Source: JBJXFY01 sp046155815 (GTDB lineage: Bacteria; Verrucomicrobiota; Verrucomicrobiia; Limisphaerales; CAIMTB01). Taken from it: DNA of 13,032 nucleotides. This document shows, piece after piece, positions 7,701 through 13,032 of the stretch. The stretch is taken from positions 1 to 13,032 of the forward strand of contig JBJXFY010000360.1 in NCBI GenBank assembly GCA_046155815.1, in the 5' to 3' direction. The stretch's first letter is position 1. Each line of letters begins with the position of its first letter. Below the pieces are notes generated by a model. The model ran no database searches and was not told the DNA's origin. It worked only from the letters and a program-made list of their open reading frames with translations. Made by a program: the position numbers and the translations under genes.

Positions 7701-9360
7701 CCACGGGCGGGTTCGTGACCTGCGCGAAGAGCTGCTTGAAGTAGCTGTAGAGGAGCTGCGGGCGCTCGGAGAGCACGGCCAGCGGCGTGTCCGTGCCCAT
7801 CGAACCAATGGCCTCGACGCCGTCGCGCGCCATCGGGACCATCAGCACGCGCAGCTCCTCGAACGTGTAGCCGAACGCCTGCTGGCGCTGGAGCATCGTG
7901 TCGTGGTCGGGCAGGCCGACCTTGGGCGCGGCGGGCAGGTCGTGCAGCTCGACCATGTATTTGTCGAGCCACTGGCGGTACGGCTGGGCCTTGGCGACGC
8001 CGTCCTTGATCTCGTCGTCCTCCACGATCCGGCCCTGCTCGGTATCAATGAAGAACATCTTCCCGGGCTGGAGGCGGCCCTTCTGCTTCACGCGCTCGGG
8101 CGCGATGGGCAGCACGCCGGCCTCGGAGGCCATGACGACGAGGTCGTCGTGCGTGACCCAGTAGCGCGAGGGCCGGAGGCCGTTGCGGTCGAGGCAGGCG
8201 CCGATCTGCACGCCGTTCGTGAAGGCCACGGAGGCGGGGCCGTCCCACGGCTCCATGAGACAGGAGTGGTACTCGTAGAACGCCTTCCGCTCATCGCTCA
8301 TGCTTTCGTGCCCGACCCACGGCTCGGGGATCATCCTCATCATCGCGTGCGGCAGGGAGCGCCCGCTGAGGACGAGGAGTTCGAGGCAGTTGTCGAACAT
8401 CGCGGAGTCCGAGCCGTTCGGATTGATGATCGGCAGGATCTTCTGGATGTCGTTGGCGTCGCCGAAGAGCTCGCTGGCGAACATCGCCTCGCGGGCCTTC
8501 ATCCAGTTGATGTTGCCGCGGAGGGTGTTGATCTCGCCGTTGTGCGCGATGTAGCGGTAGGGATGGCTGCGCTCCCAGCTCGGGAAGGTGTTCGTCGAGA
8601 ACCGCGAATGCACCAGGGCCAGCGCGGTCTCCATGTCCGGGTCGCGCAGCTCGGGATAGTAGGCGTCCACCTGCGCGGGCATGAGCATGCCCTTGTACAC
8701 GAGGGTGCGGGCCGAGAGGCTGGGCACGTACCAGACGTGGGTGCCGGGCTCGCCGGCGGCGCGGATGCTGGCGGCGGCGCGCTTGCGGATGACGTAGAGC
8801 CTGCGTTCGAACTCAGCGATGTCCGCCACGCGGCGGTTCCGGCCGATGAAGCACTGGCGGACGGACGGCTCCGTCGCCACGGCGGTCGCGCCGAGGGAGG
8901 AATTGTCCGTCGGCACCGTGCGCCACCCGAGCACCTTCTGGCCCTCCTCGCGGACGATCCGCTCGAAATGCCGCTCGCAGAAGCGCCGCTGCCGCGCGTC
9001 CTTCGGCAGGTAGATCATGGCCACGCCGTAGTGGCCGGGCTCCGGCAGGTCGAACTTCGCGGCCGGCGCCACCTTCTGGAAGAACTTGTGCGGGAGCTGC
9101 AGCAGGATGCCCGCGCCGTCCCCGGTGTTGGCCTCGGCGCCGCAGGCGCCGCGGTGGTCCAGGTTGAGCAGCACCTGCAGGCCCTGTCTGACCAGGTCGT
9201 GGGATTTGGCACCCTTGACGTGGGCGACGAACCCGACGCCGCAGGCGTCGTGTTCGAACTGCGGGTCGTACAGGCCCTGCTTCGGCGGCAGGCCCTGCCA
9301 CCGCGCCTGGGGCGGAATCGCTCTCGGCGCGCTCGGTTGGCTCGTCATTTCAGGCATCAT
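4702..9360 (-). CDS. gltB: Glutamate synthase [NADPH] large (alpha) subunit
   Basis: A GltB of about 1552 residues. The N-terminal class II glutaminase releases ammonia from glutamine after a short propeptide is removed to expose the nucleophile cysteine in DACGVGFVA (C40 with this start). Ammonia then travels to the FMN synthase domain and is added to 2-oxoglutarate. Visible landmarks are FSTNTFPSW and YIAHNGEINT of the glutaminase (around 250-280), the FMN/substrate region VKLVSEVGVGTIAAG to GYDGGTGASPQTS (about 1045-1085), the 3Fe-4S cysteines C1151, C1157 and C1162 in CIMMRVCHLNTC, and the C-terminal GXGXG beta-helix domain (about 1280 onward). The start is uncertain: in-frame ATGs at 9360, 9357 and 9348 give a propeptide of 39, 38 or 35 residues, and the frame also stays open to 9504, which would be too long. 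None has a clear ribosome binding site. It is the first gene of gltB-hicB-hicA-gltD. Confidence 0.97.
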   Translation of the reverse strand: MMPEMTSQPSAPRAIPPQARWQGLPPKQGLYDPQFEHDACGVGFVAHVKGAKSHDLVRQGLQVLLNLDHRGACGAEANTGDGAGILLQLPHKFFQKVAPAAKFDLPEPGHYGVAMIYLPKDARQRRFCERHFERIVREEGQKVLGWRTVPTDNSSLGATAVATEPSVRQCFIGRNRRVADIAEFERRLYVIRKRAAASIRAAGEPGTHVWYVPSLSARTLVYKGMLMPAQVDAYYPELRDPDMETALALVHSRFSTNTFPSWERSHPYRYIAHNGEINTLRGNINWMKAREAMFASELFGDANDIQKILPIINPNGSDSAMFDNCLELLVLSGRSLPHAMMRMIPEPWVGHESMSDERKAFYEYHSCLMEPWDGPASVAFTNGVQIGACLDRNGLRPSRYWVTHDDLVVMASEAGVLPIAPERVKQKGRLQPGKMFFIDTEQGRIVEDDEIKDGVAKAQPYRQWLDKYMVELHDLPAAPKVGLPDHDTMLQRQQAFGYTFEELRVLMVPMARDGVEAIGSMGTDTPLAVLSERPQLLYSYFKQLFAQVTNPPVDCIREEIIFSTETTIGAERNLLKPEAKSCQLIELKSPILTNEEFAKIKYLNHPAFSSVTLPTLFKACEGTAGLEKAIDDLCEAASRAIEDGYNVIILSDRGVNAEQAPIPALMAVAGLHHHLIREGTRTRVGLVLESGEPREVHHFALLLGYGVGAINPYLAYETLDDMIRQGLLKDIDHKTAVKNFSKAATKGVVKVISKMGISTIQSYRGAQIFEAIGLSNAVIDKYFTWTASRVGGIGVEQITEETLRRHRHAFPERPANGHTLDVGGQYQWRVDGELHLFNPQTVHKLQKAVRTANYGVFKEYSKLVDDQLRQHYTLRGLLELKPGTPVPIEEVEPVEAIMRRFKSGAMSYGSISSEAHETLAIAMNRIGGRSNTGEGGEDPARYTWTNERGDSKNSAIKQVASGRFGVTSLYLTHAKELQIKMAQGAKPGEGGQLPGAKVYPWIAKVRHSTPGVGLISPPPHHDIYSIEDLAELIHDLKNSNREARISVKLVSEVGVGTIAAGVAKAHADVVLISGYDGGTGASPQTSIKHAGIPWELGLAETHQTLVLNNLRSRIVVETDGQLKTGRDVIIAALLGAEEFGFATAPLVALGCIMMRVCHLNTCPVGVATQDPRLRRNFVGRPEDAVNFMQFIAQEVRELMAQLGFRTFNEMIGRVERLEPRKAIDHWKAKGLDFSSVLYAPDMPPGVGRYCQMPQDHGLDRSLDLTTLLDLCQPAIQRGEKVVAELPIRNVNRVVGTIVGNEVTKQWGADGLPEDTITLKFKGSAGQSFGAFVPKGMTLVLEGDTNDYFGKGLSGGKLILHPPAGSTFKAEENIIAGNVAFYGATGGEAYLCGMAGERFGVRNSGANAVVEAVGDHGCEYMTGGRVVILGPTGRNFAAGMSGGVAYILDEAGTFPVRCNKAMVGLGPVTDPAELAEVRAMVERHVRYTKSARGRDVLARWDALAPKFVKVLPKDYARVLEALKKAEAAGLSGDDATNAAFEANARDVARMGGG

Positions 9361-9383
9361 CAGGTCATTGGCCGCCGGGTCGC

Positions 9384-9395
9384 GGCAAACTTGCC
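9384..9395. promoter_or_regulatory. Short palindrome upstream of gltB (possible operator)
   Basis: GGCAA (9384-9388) and TTGCC (9391-9395) form an inverted repeat with a 2-bp spacer, 24 bp upstream of the first gltB start candidate. The position suits a regulator site in the leader of the glutamate synthase operon. The rest of the 238-bp divergent region between gltB and the cupin gene (9361-9598) shows no convincing sigma-70 pair and no small ORF. Chance occurrence is quite possible. Confidence 0.25.
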
Positions 9396-9598
9396 TAGAG
9401 TTAGGAACCGGCGCGCGGGAACGCAATCTTTCTGTGCGCCACAAGGGGTTGTTTCTACGTTTCTGGCCCGCGGAGGCAACGCACCGCCGCCAACCTGCCG
9501 GCACCTGCGGACGGGGGCTGATTGGCGCCGGACCGCGGCCGGATTCTACGGCCAGTCATCTTGAACAGGCCGTGCTTCCGCCGTTCACTCCCCCCGCC

Positions 9599-9961
9599 AT
9601 GAACTCCGCAGACCGCCCGGCGGTGGTCCAGCTCGACGCTCTGCCGCCGCTTCCCTGCCCCTGCGGCACCGCCCGCCGCGCGCTTGCCGACGATCCCGAG
9701 GCCGCAGCCTCCGTGCATCTCGTGGACGTGAGTGCGGACGCCGCGCAGCACCACCACCGGCGGCAGACGGAGATCTACATCATTCTCGAGGGCGAAGGCG
9801 CCATTGAGCTGGACGGCGTACGACACCCGGTCCGGCCGCTGAGCGTCATCCGCATCCCGCCCGGCGTACGACACCGCGCCCTCGGCCGGCTGCGGCTGTT
9901 GAACGTGGTCGTGCCCCCGTTCGATCCGGCGGACGAGTTCCACGACGCGCCGCCGGTCTGA
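9599..9961 (+). CDS. Small single-domain cupin protein
   Basis: A 120-residue cupin_2-type beta-barrel, a fold that binds one metal ion and serves in dioxygenases, isomerases or ligand sensing. Cupin motif 1 fits exactly: H51-x-H53-x4-E58-x6-G65 (HHHRRQTEIYIILEG). Motif 2 is P87-x-G89-x2-H92 (PPGVRH). All four usual metal ligands (H51, H53, E58, H92) are therefore present. No signal peptide is visible. The frame is open further upstream, but the ATG at 9599 gives a standard cupin length and the upstream part resembles non-coding leader. No clear Shine-Dalgarno sequence is present. It diverges from gltB and its stop lies 8 bp from that of the convergent CBM48 protein. The substrate is unknown; a mannose-6-phosphate-isomerase-like or storage-type role cannot be separated from sequence alone. 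Confidence 0.85.
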   Translation: MNSADRPAVVQLDALPPLPCPCGTARRALADDPEAAASVHLVDVSADAAQHHHRRQTEIYIILEGEGAIELDGVRHPVRPLSVIRIPPGVRHRALGRLRLLNVVVPPFDPADEFHDAPPV

Positions 9962-9969
9962 CGCCGCCG

Positions 9970-10407
9970 CTACTTCGTCTGCGCGAAGAGCATCATCACC
10001 CGCGGCCCGCGCTCCGTCTTCACGGCGTGCTCCTCCTCTTGGAAGCCGTGCGGAACGGCGAGGCCGTCGCAGTTCTTGTCGAAGGCGGGCTGGCCGTCCA
10101 GCAGCAGCATGTAGTGATGCGTGCGGTTGCCGGGGATGTGGTGGATCGTGGCGTGCCAGGCGTCCAGCTTGCCATCGCGGTTCAGAGGCACGCGCTGCCA
10201 GTGCGTGAACGAGCCGGCAATTTCCACGGTGGCCGGTTCCTTGGTCTCGCCGTCCGGCAGGCGCCAGCGGAAGACCTTCGTGAAAACCGGCTTGTTGCTT
10301 TGGCTGCCGGGGCCGGATGAGCCGTTGGAAACCGGCGACTCACGGCGGATGGGGCCGTCCTTCTGCGGGGCTTTGCGGCCGAGAAAGTTTCCGATCGATT
10401 TCAGCAT
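9970..10407 (-). CDS. Stand-alone CBM48 / AMPK-type glycogen-binding domain protein
   Basis: A 145-residue protein whose second half (about 43-140) resembles the AMPK-beta/isoamylase N-terminal carbohydrate-binding domain (CBM48). The pattern is VEIAGSFTHWQRVPL, then DAWHATIHHIPG, then HHYMLLLDGQPAFD. In the family this domain binds glycogen or other alpha-glucans; the tryptophans in SFTHW and DAWHAT are likely ring-stacking or core residues. The first 42 residues are basic and Gly/Ser-rich (MLKSIGNFLGRKAP, then GSSGPGSQSN), look disordered, and lack a signal peptide. No catalytic domain is attached, so it may be an adaptor or regulatory glycogen-binding protein in the cytoplasm. It is a single gene with its own upstream region; the gene upstream on the same strand is cut off by an intrinsic terminator. 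Confidence 0.78.
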   Translation of the reverse strand: MLKSIGNFLGRKAPQKDGPIRRESPVSNGSSGPGSQSNKPVFTKVFRWRLPDGETKEPATVEIAGSFTHWQRVPLNRDGKLDAWHATIHHIPGNRTHHYMLLLDGQPAFDKNCDGLAVPHGFQEEEHAVKTERGPRVMMLFAQTK

Positions 10408-10438
10408 AATTGACGGGTACGGCGTTACGGCGGCGGGA

Positions 10439-10466
10439 CGTGTACCAGAGAAGCTGCCCGACTCAA
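10439..10466 (-). promoter_or_regulatory. Possible sigma-70 promoter for the CBM48 gene
   Basis: On the minus strand TTGAGT (10461-10466) is followed after 16 bp by TACACG (10439-10444), about 31 bp before the ATG at 10407. The matches to TTGACA and TATAAT are 4/6 and 3/6, so the support is weak. Its place, just downstream of the terminator of the preceding gene and before an isolated gene, is where a promoter is needed. Confidence 0.25.
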
Positions 10467-10487
10467 GCGGGAGTGGCTGAAATCATG

Positions 10488-10519
10488 AAAAAAGTCGCGG
10501 CTGGGCGGGGCAACCGCGA
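10488..10519 (-). terminator. Intrinsic (Rho-independent) terminator of the 504-residue protein gene
   Basis: Read on the minus strand, a 9-bp stem TCGCGGTTG / CAGCCGCGA (one G-U pair) closes a 7-nt loop and is followed, after one C, by six T residues. It lies 41 bp past the stop codon at 10561-10563. This is the clearest terminator in the window. It separates the unknown gene from the CBM48 gene downstream. Confidence 0.8.
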
Positions 10520-10560
10520 GAAAGGCGCGTGGCGCAGGGAGGATCGTGCGGTCTCCGCCG

Positions 10561-12075
10561 CTATTCCAGGACAAGCTTGATGCCGATTGCATTTTCAGGC
10601 GGCGCCAACTGCAGCCGCCCGCCGAAGTTCGGGTCCATGATGAAGGGCGGCACGTCGCGGGCCGCGGCCGCCTCCCCGGCGGTGGCCTCGCGCGGCCAGA
10701 CGATGTCGAGTGGCCGCGGTCCCGGCCCGCGCCGCGGCGCGTTGCCCCACATCAACCCGCCGTCGTCCTGCAGGTCCAGACCGATGGAATGGAGGACGAA
10801 CGTGCCGTCGGGTGCTGGCCGGTAACGCAGCGGTGCGCCGTCGGCGAAATCGGGCAGCAGGCCGGGCAGCTCGTCGAGCGAGGCGGGCAGCCGGCCGTGG
10901 CGGAGGCGGAAGCGCTCCACCTCGAGGGCGGCGAGCAGCACGCGGCGGCGGATTTCGTGGCGGGCGAACAAACCGATGATGTTGGGTTCCAAGTCAGCCG
11001 CGTACAGCACCATTCCTTGGCGGAGCATCTGAAGGTTGATCATCGCCTGCAGCTTGCTGGTAAAATTGTTGGTCAGCGTCAGGGGATCCCGACGGGTTGC
11101 GCCGGGGAACTCCTGCATGGCCGCCCAAGAAGGCTGCGCGGTGGCGTTTCGGATCTCGGCCTGCCGGACGCGCAGGGAGCCGATGATGATGGCCTCGTCG
11201 AGGTAGCTGTCCCGCCGCACCCACAGCCGGTTCAAACGGTGCCGCCGGAGGCGTTTCCAAGTCTCCTGGCCATAGGTTAACGGGTCGTTCAGGAGCGTCG
11301 AAAGGGACGGGGTGATCTCAGCAAGGGACAGACGGTTGGTCCGGCCCTCCTGACGCGCCCGTGACGCCATGCCCAGGAGCTGGGCGGCCTTGATGGCGGG
11401 GGTTGCTTCGGCATGTCGCCCCAGGCGCTCCGGCTCCCAGAGCGCGGCCAGCGTGGCAAGCTGGGCTTCTGACCAGACGTTGGTCCGCAGCGCCTCCCAG
11501 GTCGCGACGTAGGCCACGTTCGCCAGACCGCTGCTCGTGATCACCGAAATGTCGAACGGCTCCGGCTCGTAGCGCGCGGCGAGCGTGTTCACCGCCAGCA
11601 GGTTCGTCCACGCCTCCTCCCGGCGGCCGGCCAGCAGGTCGAGCGCCAGGCGCAGCGTCAGGTCGTGCGCCAGTTGTTTGAGCTGCGGAAGGTGAGGCGC
11701 GAGATGGCCAATTTCATCCAAGATGGTTTCGCATCGCAGCGGCTCCGGTGCCAGCAGCGCCGCCACGGCCGCGTCATACGCCACGGCCCGGGAGCGGAAG
11801 GCGATTTCTGCGGCGGCCCACGGCCCCTCGCCGCGCCAGCCGGAGGCGGCGGTGCCCGGCGCTGCGGGCAGCATCCACCTTGGTTGTTGCAGCCACAGTT
11901 CGCGGGCCAGCAGCGACCCTGCCTTCGTCACCGCTGCCGCCCGTCGGCGGGCCGGGTCGTCCAGCGCCAGATCAAATTCCTCGAGGCTGAGCTTGAAACC
12001 CGCCGCCTCCGCTTCCGCCCGCGGCGGGGCGCCGCGGACACCGTCGGCGACGGGGCGTCGCCGCCACGGCGACAA
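10561..12075 (-). CDS. Conserved hypothetical protein, unknown function
   Basis: A protein of about 504 residues that I cannot assign to a named family. It is largely helical, rich in Leu, Ala and Arg, with regularly spaced helices resembling a repeat-like solenoid (about 75-390). The end of the domain, LPASLDELPGLLPDFADG through RPAPDGTFVLHSIGLDLQDDGG (about 396-440), is a pattern I associate with large uncharacterised proteins of Planctomycetota and Verrucomicrobiota; this is recall, not a search result. The start is doubtful: the only usable early codon is a TTG at 12075, the frame is closed by a stop at 12124-12126, and the first internal ATG is at residue 68. From memory, such proteins usually begin with a membrane anchor before a segment like the AEAEAAGFKLSLEEFD seen here at about 20-35, and no anchor is visible. 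The N-terminus may therefore be truncated or frameshifted. A terminator follows at 10488-10519. Confidence 0.72.
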   Translation of the reverse strand: MSPWRRRPVADGVRGAPPRAEAEAAGFKLSLEEFDLALDDPARRRAAAVTKAGSLLARELWLQQPRWMLPAAPGTAASGWRGEGPWAAAEIAFRSRAVAYDAAVAALLAPEPLRCETILDEIGHLAPHLPQLKQLAHDLTLRLALDLLAGRREEAWTNLLAVNTLAARYEPEPFDISVITSSGLANVAYVATWEALRTNVWSEAQLATLAALWEPERLGRHAEATPAIKAAQLLGMASRARQEGRTNRLSLAEITPSLSTLLNDPLTYGQETWKRLRRHRLNRLWVRRDSYLDEAIIIGSLRVRQAEIRNATAQPSWAAMQEFPGATRRDPLTLTNNFTSKLQAMINLQMLRQGMVLYAADLEPNIIGLFARHEIRRRVLLAALEVERFRLRHGRLPASLDELPGLLPDFADGAPLRYRPAPDGTFVLHSIGLDLQDDGGLMWGNAPRRGPGPRPLDIVWPREATAGEAAAARDVPPFIMDPNFGGRLQLAPPENAIGIKLVLE

Positions 12076-12116
12076 ACCACTTGGTTGAACCGTGGAACCT
12101 GCGCCATCTTCTCGCC

Positions 12117-13032
12117 GTGAACTTCACCGGGCGCAGCGTCCTCGCGGGCATCCTGCTCGCCGTGGTGGCCGGCCGCGCCGACGAGGTTGCGGAGCGCCAT
12201 TTCGCGGAGCGTGTGAAGCCGCTGCTCGACTCGCGCTGCGTCTCCTGCCACGGCCCCGACAAGGTGAAGGGCGGCCTCCGCATGGACTCGCGCGCGGCGC
12301 TGCTGCAAGGCGGCGATTCGGGCGCCGCACTCGTTCCGGGCAAGCCCGACGACAGCCTCGTGCTCCAGGCGGTGATGCACGCCAAGCCGGACCTCGAGAT
12401 GCCGCCGAAGGACAAGCTCGCGCCGCAGGACGTCGCCGTGCTCCGGCGCTGGATCGCCAACGGCGCGCCGTGGCCGGAAGCGGCGGTCGCGGCCGTCCCG
12501 GTACCCGCCGCGGCCGGCGAGCGGATCGGGGATGCGTGGAGCGACCCGCGCAATCCCATCGTCCGCATTTTCGGTGGCCAGCGGCTGGACCTGTGGTCCC
12601 TCAAGCCACTTCAACCGGTCACGCAGCCTGAATTCGGAGATCTGAAATCGGGGTTCGCAGATGCCATTGACCGCTTCGTGTCCGCCGGCCCCGAGGCCGA
12701 CCCGCGCACGCTCATCCGCCGGCTGAGCTTCGACCTGACCGGCCTGCCGCCGACGCCGGAGGAGGTGGAGGCCTTTGTGCGGGAATGGGGGGTGGAGCAG
12801 CGCGGCGCCGAAGAATCCAGGAAGACCGGAAAGCGCGTAAGCGGGAGCAGTCCTGCCCCGTCTTCTTCCGCCTACGAGCGCCTCGTGGACCGCCTGCTCG
12901 CCTCGCCGCGCTACGGCGAGCATCAGGCGCGGCTGTGGCTGGACGTGATCCGCTACAGCGACAGCAACGGCTTCGACTGGGACGAGTTCCGCAAGGAGGC
13001 CTGGCGGTTCCGGGACTATGTCGTGCGCTCCT
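12117..13032 (+). CDS. Planctomycete-type cytochrome c / DUF1549 domain protein (PSCyt1-PSCyt2), 3'-truncated by window edge
   Basis: The first 305 residues of a large secreted haem protein typical of Planctomycetota and Verrucomicrobiota. Order: signal peptide (about 1-21, hydrophobic SVLAGILLAVVAGRA), PSCyt1 cytochrome domain with haem motif CVSCH (41-45) and a likely axial Met in LEMPP (M95), then the PSCyt2/DUF1549 domain from about 183 with DRF, SFDLTGLPPTPEEVEAF and SPRYGEHQARLWLDVIRYSDSNGFDWDEFR. Full-length members continue into PSD1/DUF1553 for a total of roughly 700-1100 residues, expected beyond the right edge. The GTG at 12117 is chosen because the signal peptide follows at once; no better start is upstream. 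The protein is probably periplasmic; family members often neighbour DUF1501 proteins and sulfatases, but the function is unproven. Two stretches (about 170-182 and 223-250) look like in-frame insertions. Confidence 0.88.
   Translation, partial: MNFTGRSVLAGILLAVVAGRADEVAERHFAERVKPLLDSRCVSCHGPDKVKGGLRMDSRAALLQGGDSGAALVPGKPDDSLVLQAVMHAKPDLEMPPKDKLAPQDVAVLRRWIANGAPWPEAAVAAVPVPAAAGERIGDAWSDPRNPIVRIFGGQRLDLWSLKPLQPVTQPEFGDLKSGFADAIDRFVSAGPEADPRTLIRRLSFDLTGLPPTPEEVEAFVREWGVEQRGAEESRKTGKRVSGSSPAPSSSAYERLVDRLLASPRYGEHQARLWLDVIRYSDSNGFDWDEFRKEAWRFRDYVVRS
12632..12655. repeat. AT-richer, partly palindromic repeat-like stretch inside the PSCyt2 coding region
   Basis: The stretch contains two 6-bp palindromes, GAATTC and AGATCT, and is centred on TTCGGAGATCTGAAA, whose outer parts are roughly inverted. 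Its base composition is clearly AT-richer than the flanking coding DNA. It encodes EFGDLKSG between PLQPVTQP and the conserved start of the DUF1549 domain. I recall similar TCTGAAAT-type palindromes scattered between genes in Verrucomicrobiota, but have not verified this. Confidence 0.4.
12839..12858. repeat. Imperfect inverted repeat in the coding insertion of the PSCyt2 gene
   Basis: GGG(A)GCAG (12843-12850) and CTGCCC (12853-12858) form an imperfect inverted repeat with a bulged A and a 2-bp centre. It lies in the region coding for the extra segment GKRVSGSSPAPSS (about 238-250), between two conserved parts of DUF1549. The preceding AAGCGGGAG (12839-12847) also occurs at 10465-10473 in a non-coding region, which hints at a dispersed repeat. 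Confidence 0.35.

Noticed and set aside
9376..9400. Sigma-54 promoter upstream of gltB (GG-N10-GC on the minus strand)
   Set aside because: The GG and GC dinucleotides are spaced correctly, but the TTGC of the -12 box is out of register and the -24 box is poor.
4702..9504. gltB starting at 9504
   Set aside because: This would put 87 residues before the nucleophile cysteine. Glutamate synthase propeptides are usually about 10-45 residues, which fits the ATGs at 9348-9360.
7162..9564. Plus-strand ORF of 800 codons opposite gltB
   Set aside because: It mirrors GltB codons in a high-GC genome. It has no domain and composition is typical of shadow frames. The same applies to 4441-6117 and to 80-1273.

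Overview
The window is high-GC bacterial DNA with dense genes and strong codon bias, so several long antisense ORFs are only shadows of real genes. The gene content points to the Planctomycetota-Verrucomicrobiota group, more likely Verrucomicrobiota. The evidence is a planctomycete-type cytochrome (PSCyt1/PSCyt2) gene, a Tat-exported sugar-phosphate-isomerase-like TIM barrel, and a large unassigned protein of a kind I associate with these phyla. The phylum is inferred; no rRNA or tRNA gene is present to settle it.

Left part (1-2675): a minus-strand pair encodes a response regulator (928-1575) and a histone-deacetylase-family amidohydrolase (29-931), with overlapping stop and start codons. A Tat-signal TIM-barrel protein (1683-2633) diverges from the pair. 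It converges on the glutamate synthase cluster, and a strong two-part hairpin (2636-2665) lies between the two.

Centre (2677-9360): a glutamate synthase locus on the minus strand, in transcription order gltB, hicB, hicA, gltD. GltB and GltD together make glutamate from glutamine and 2-oxoglutarate with NADPH. A compact HicBA-type toxin-antitoxin module sits exactly between the two subunit genes, with gaps of 31 and 22 bp, so the four genes very probably share one transcript. This is the most unusual arrangement in the window.

Right part (9361-13032): a small cupin gene (+) diverges from gltB and ends 8 bp from a convergent small CBM48/AMPK-type glycogen-binding protein gene (-). Upstream of the latter is a 504-residue protein of unknown function (-), followed by a good intrinsic terminator. 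Only 41 bp from its apparent TTG start, a GTG-started planctomycete cytochrome/DUF1549 gene runs off the right edge. That gene appears to carry repeat-derived in-frame insertions.

No insertion sequence, CRISPR array, tRNA, rRNA or phage gene was seen. No gene-free stretch exceeds 300 bp; the longest, 9361-9598, is the gltB/cupin divergent region.
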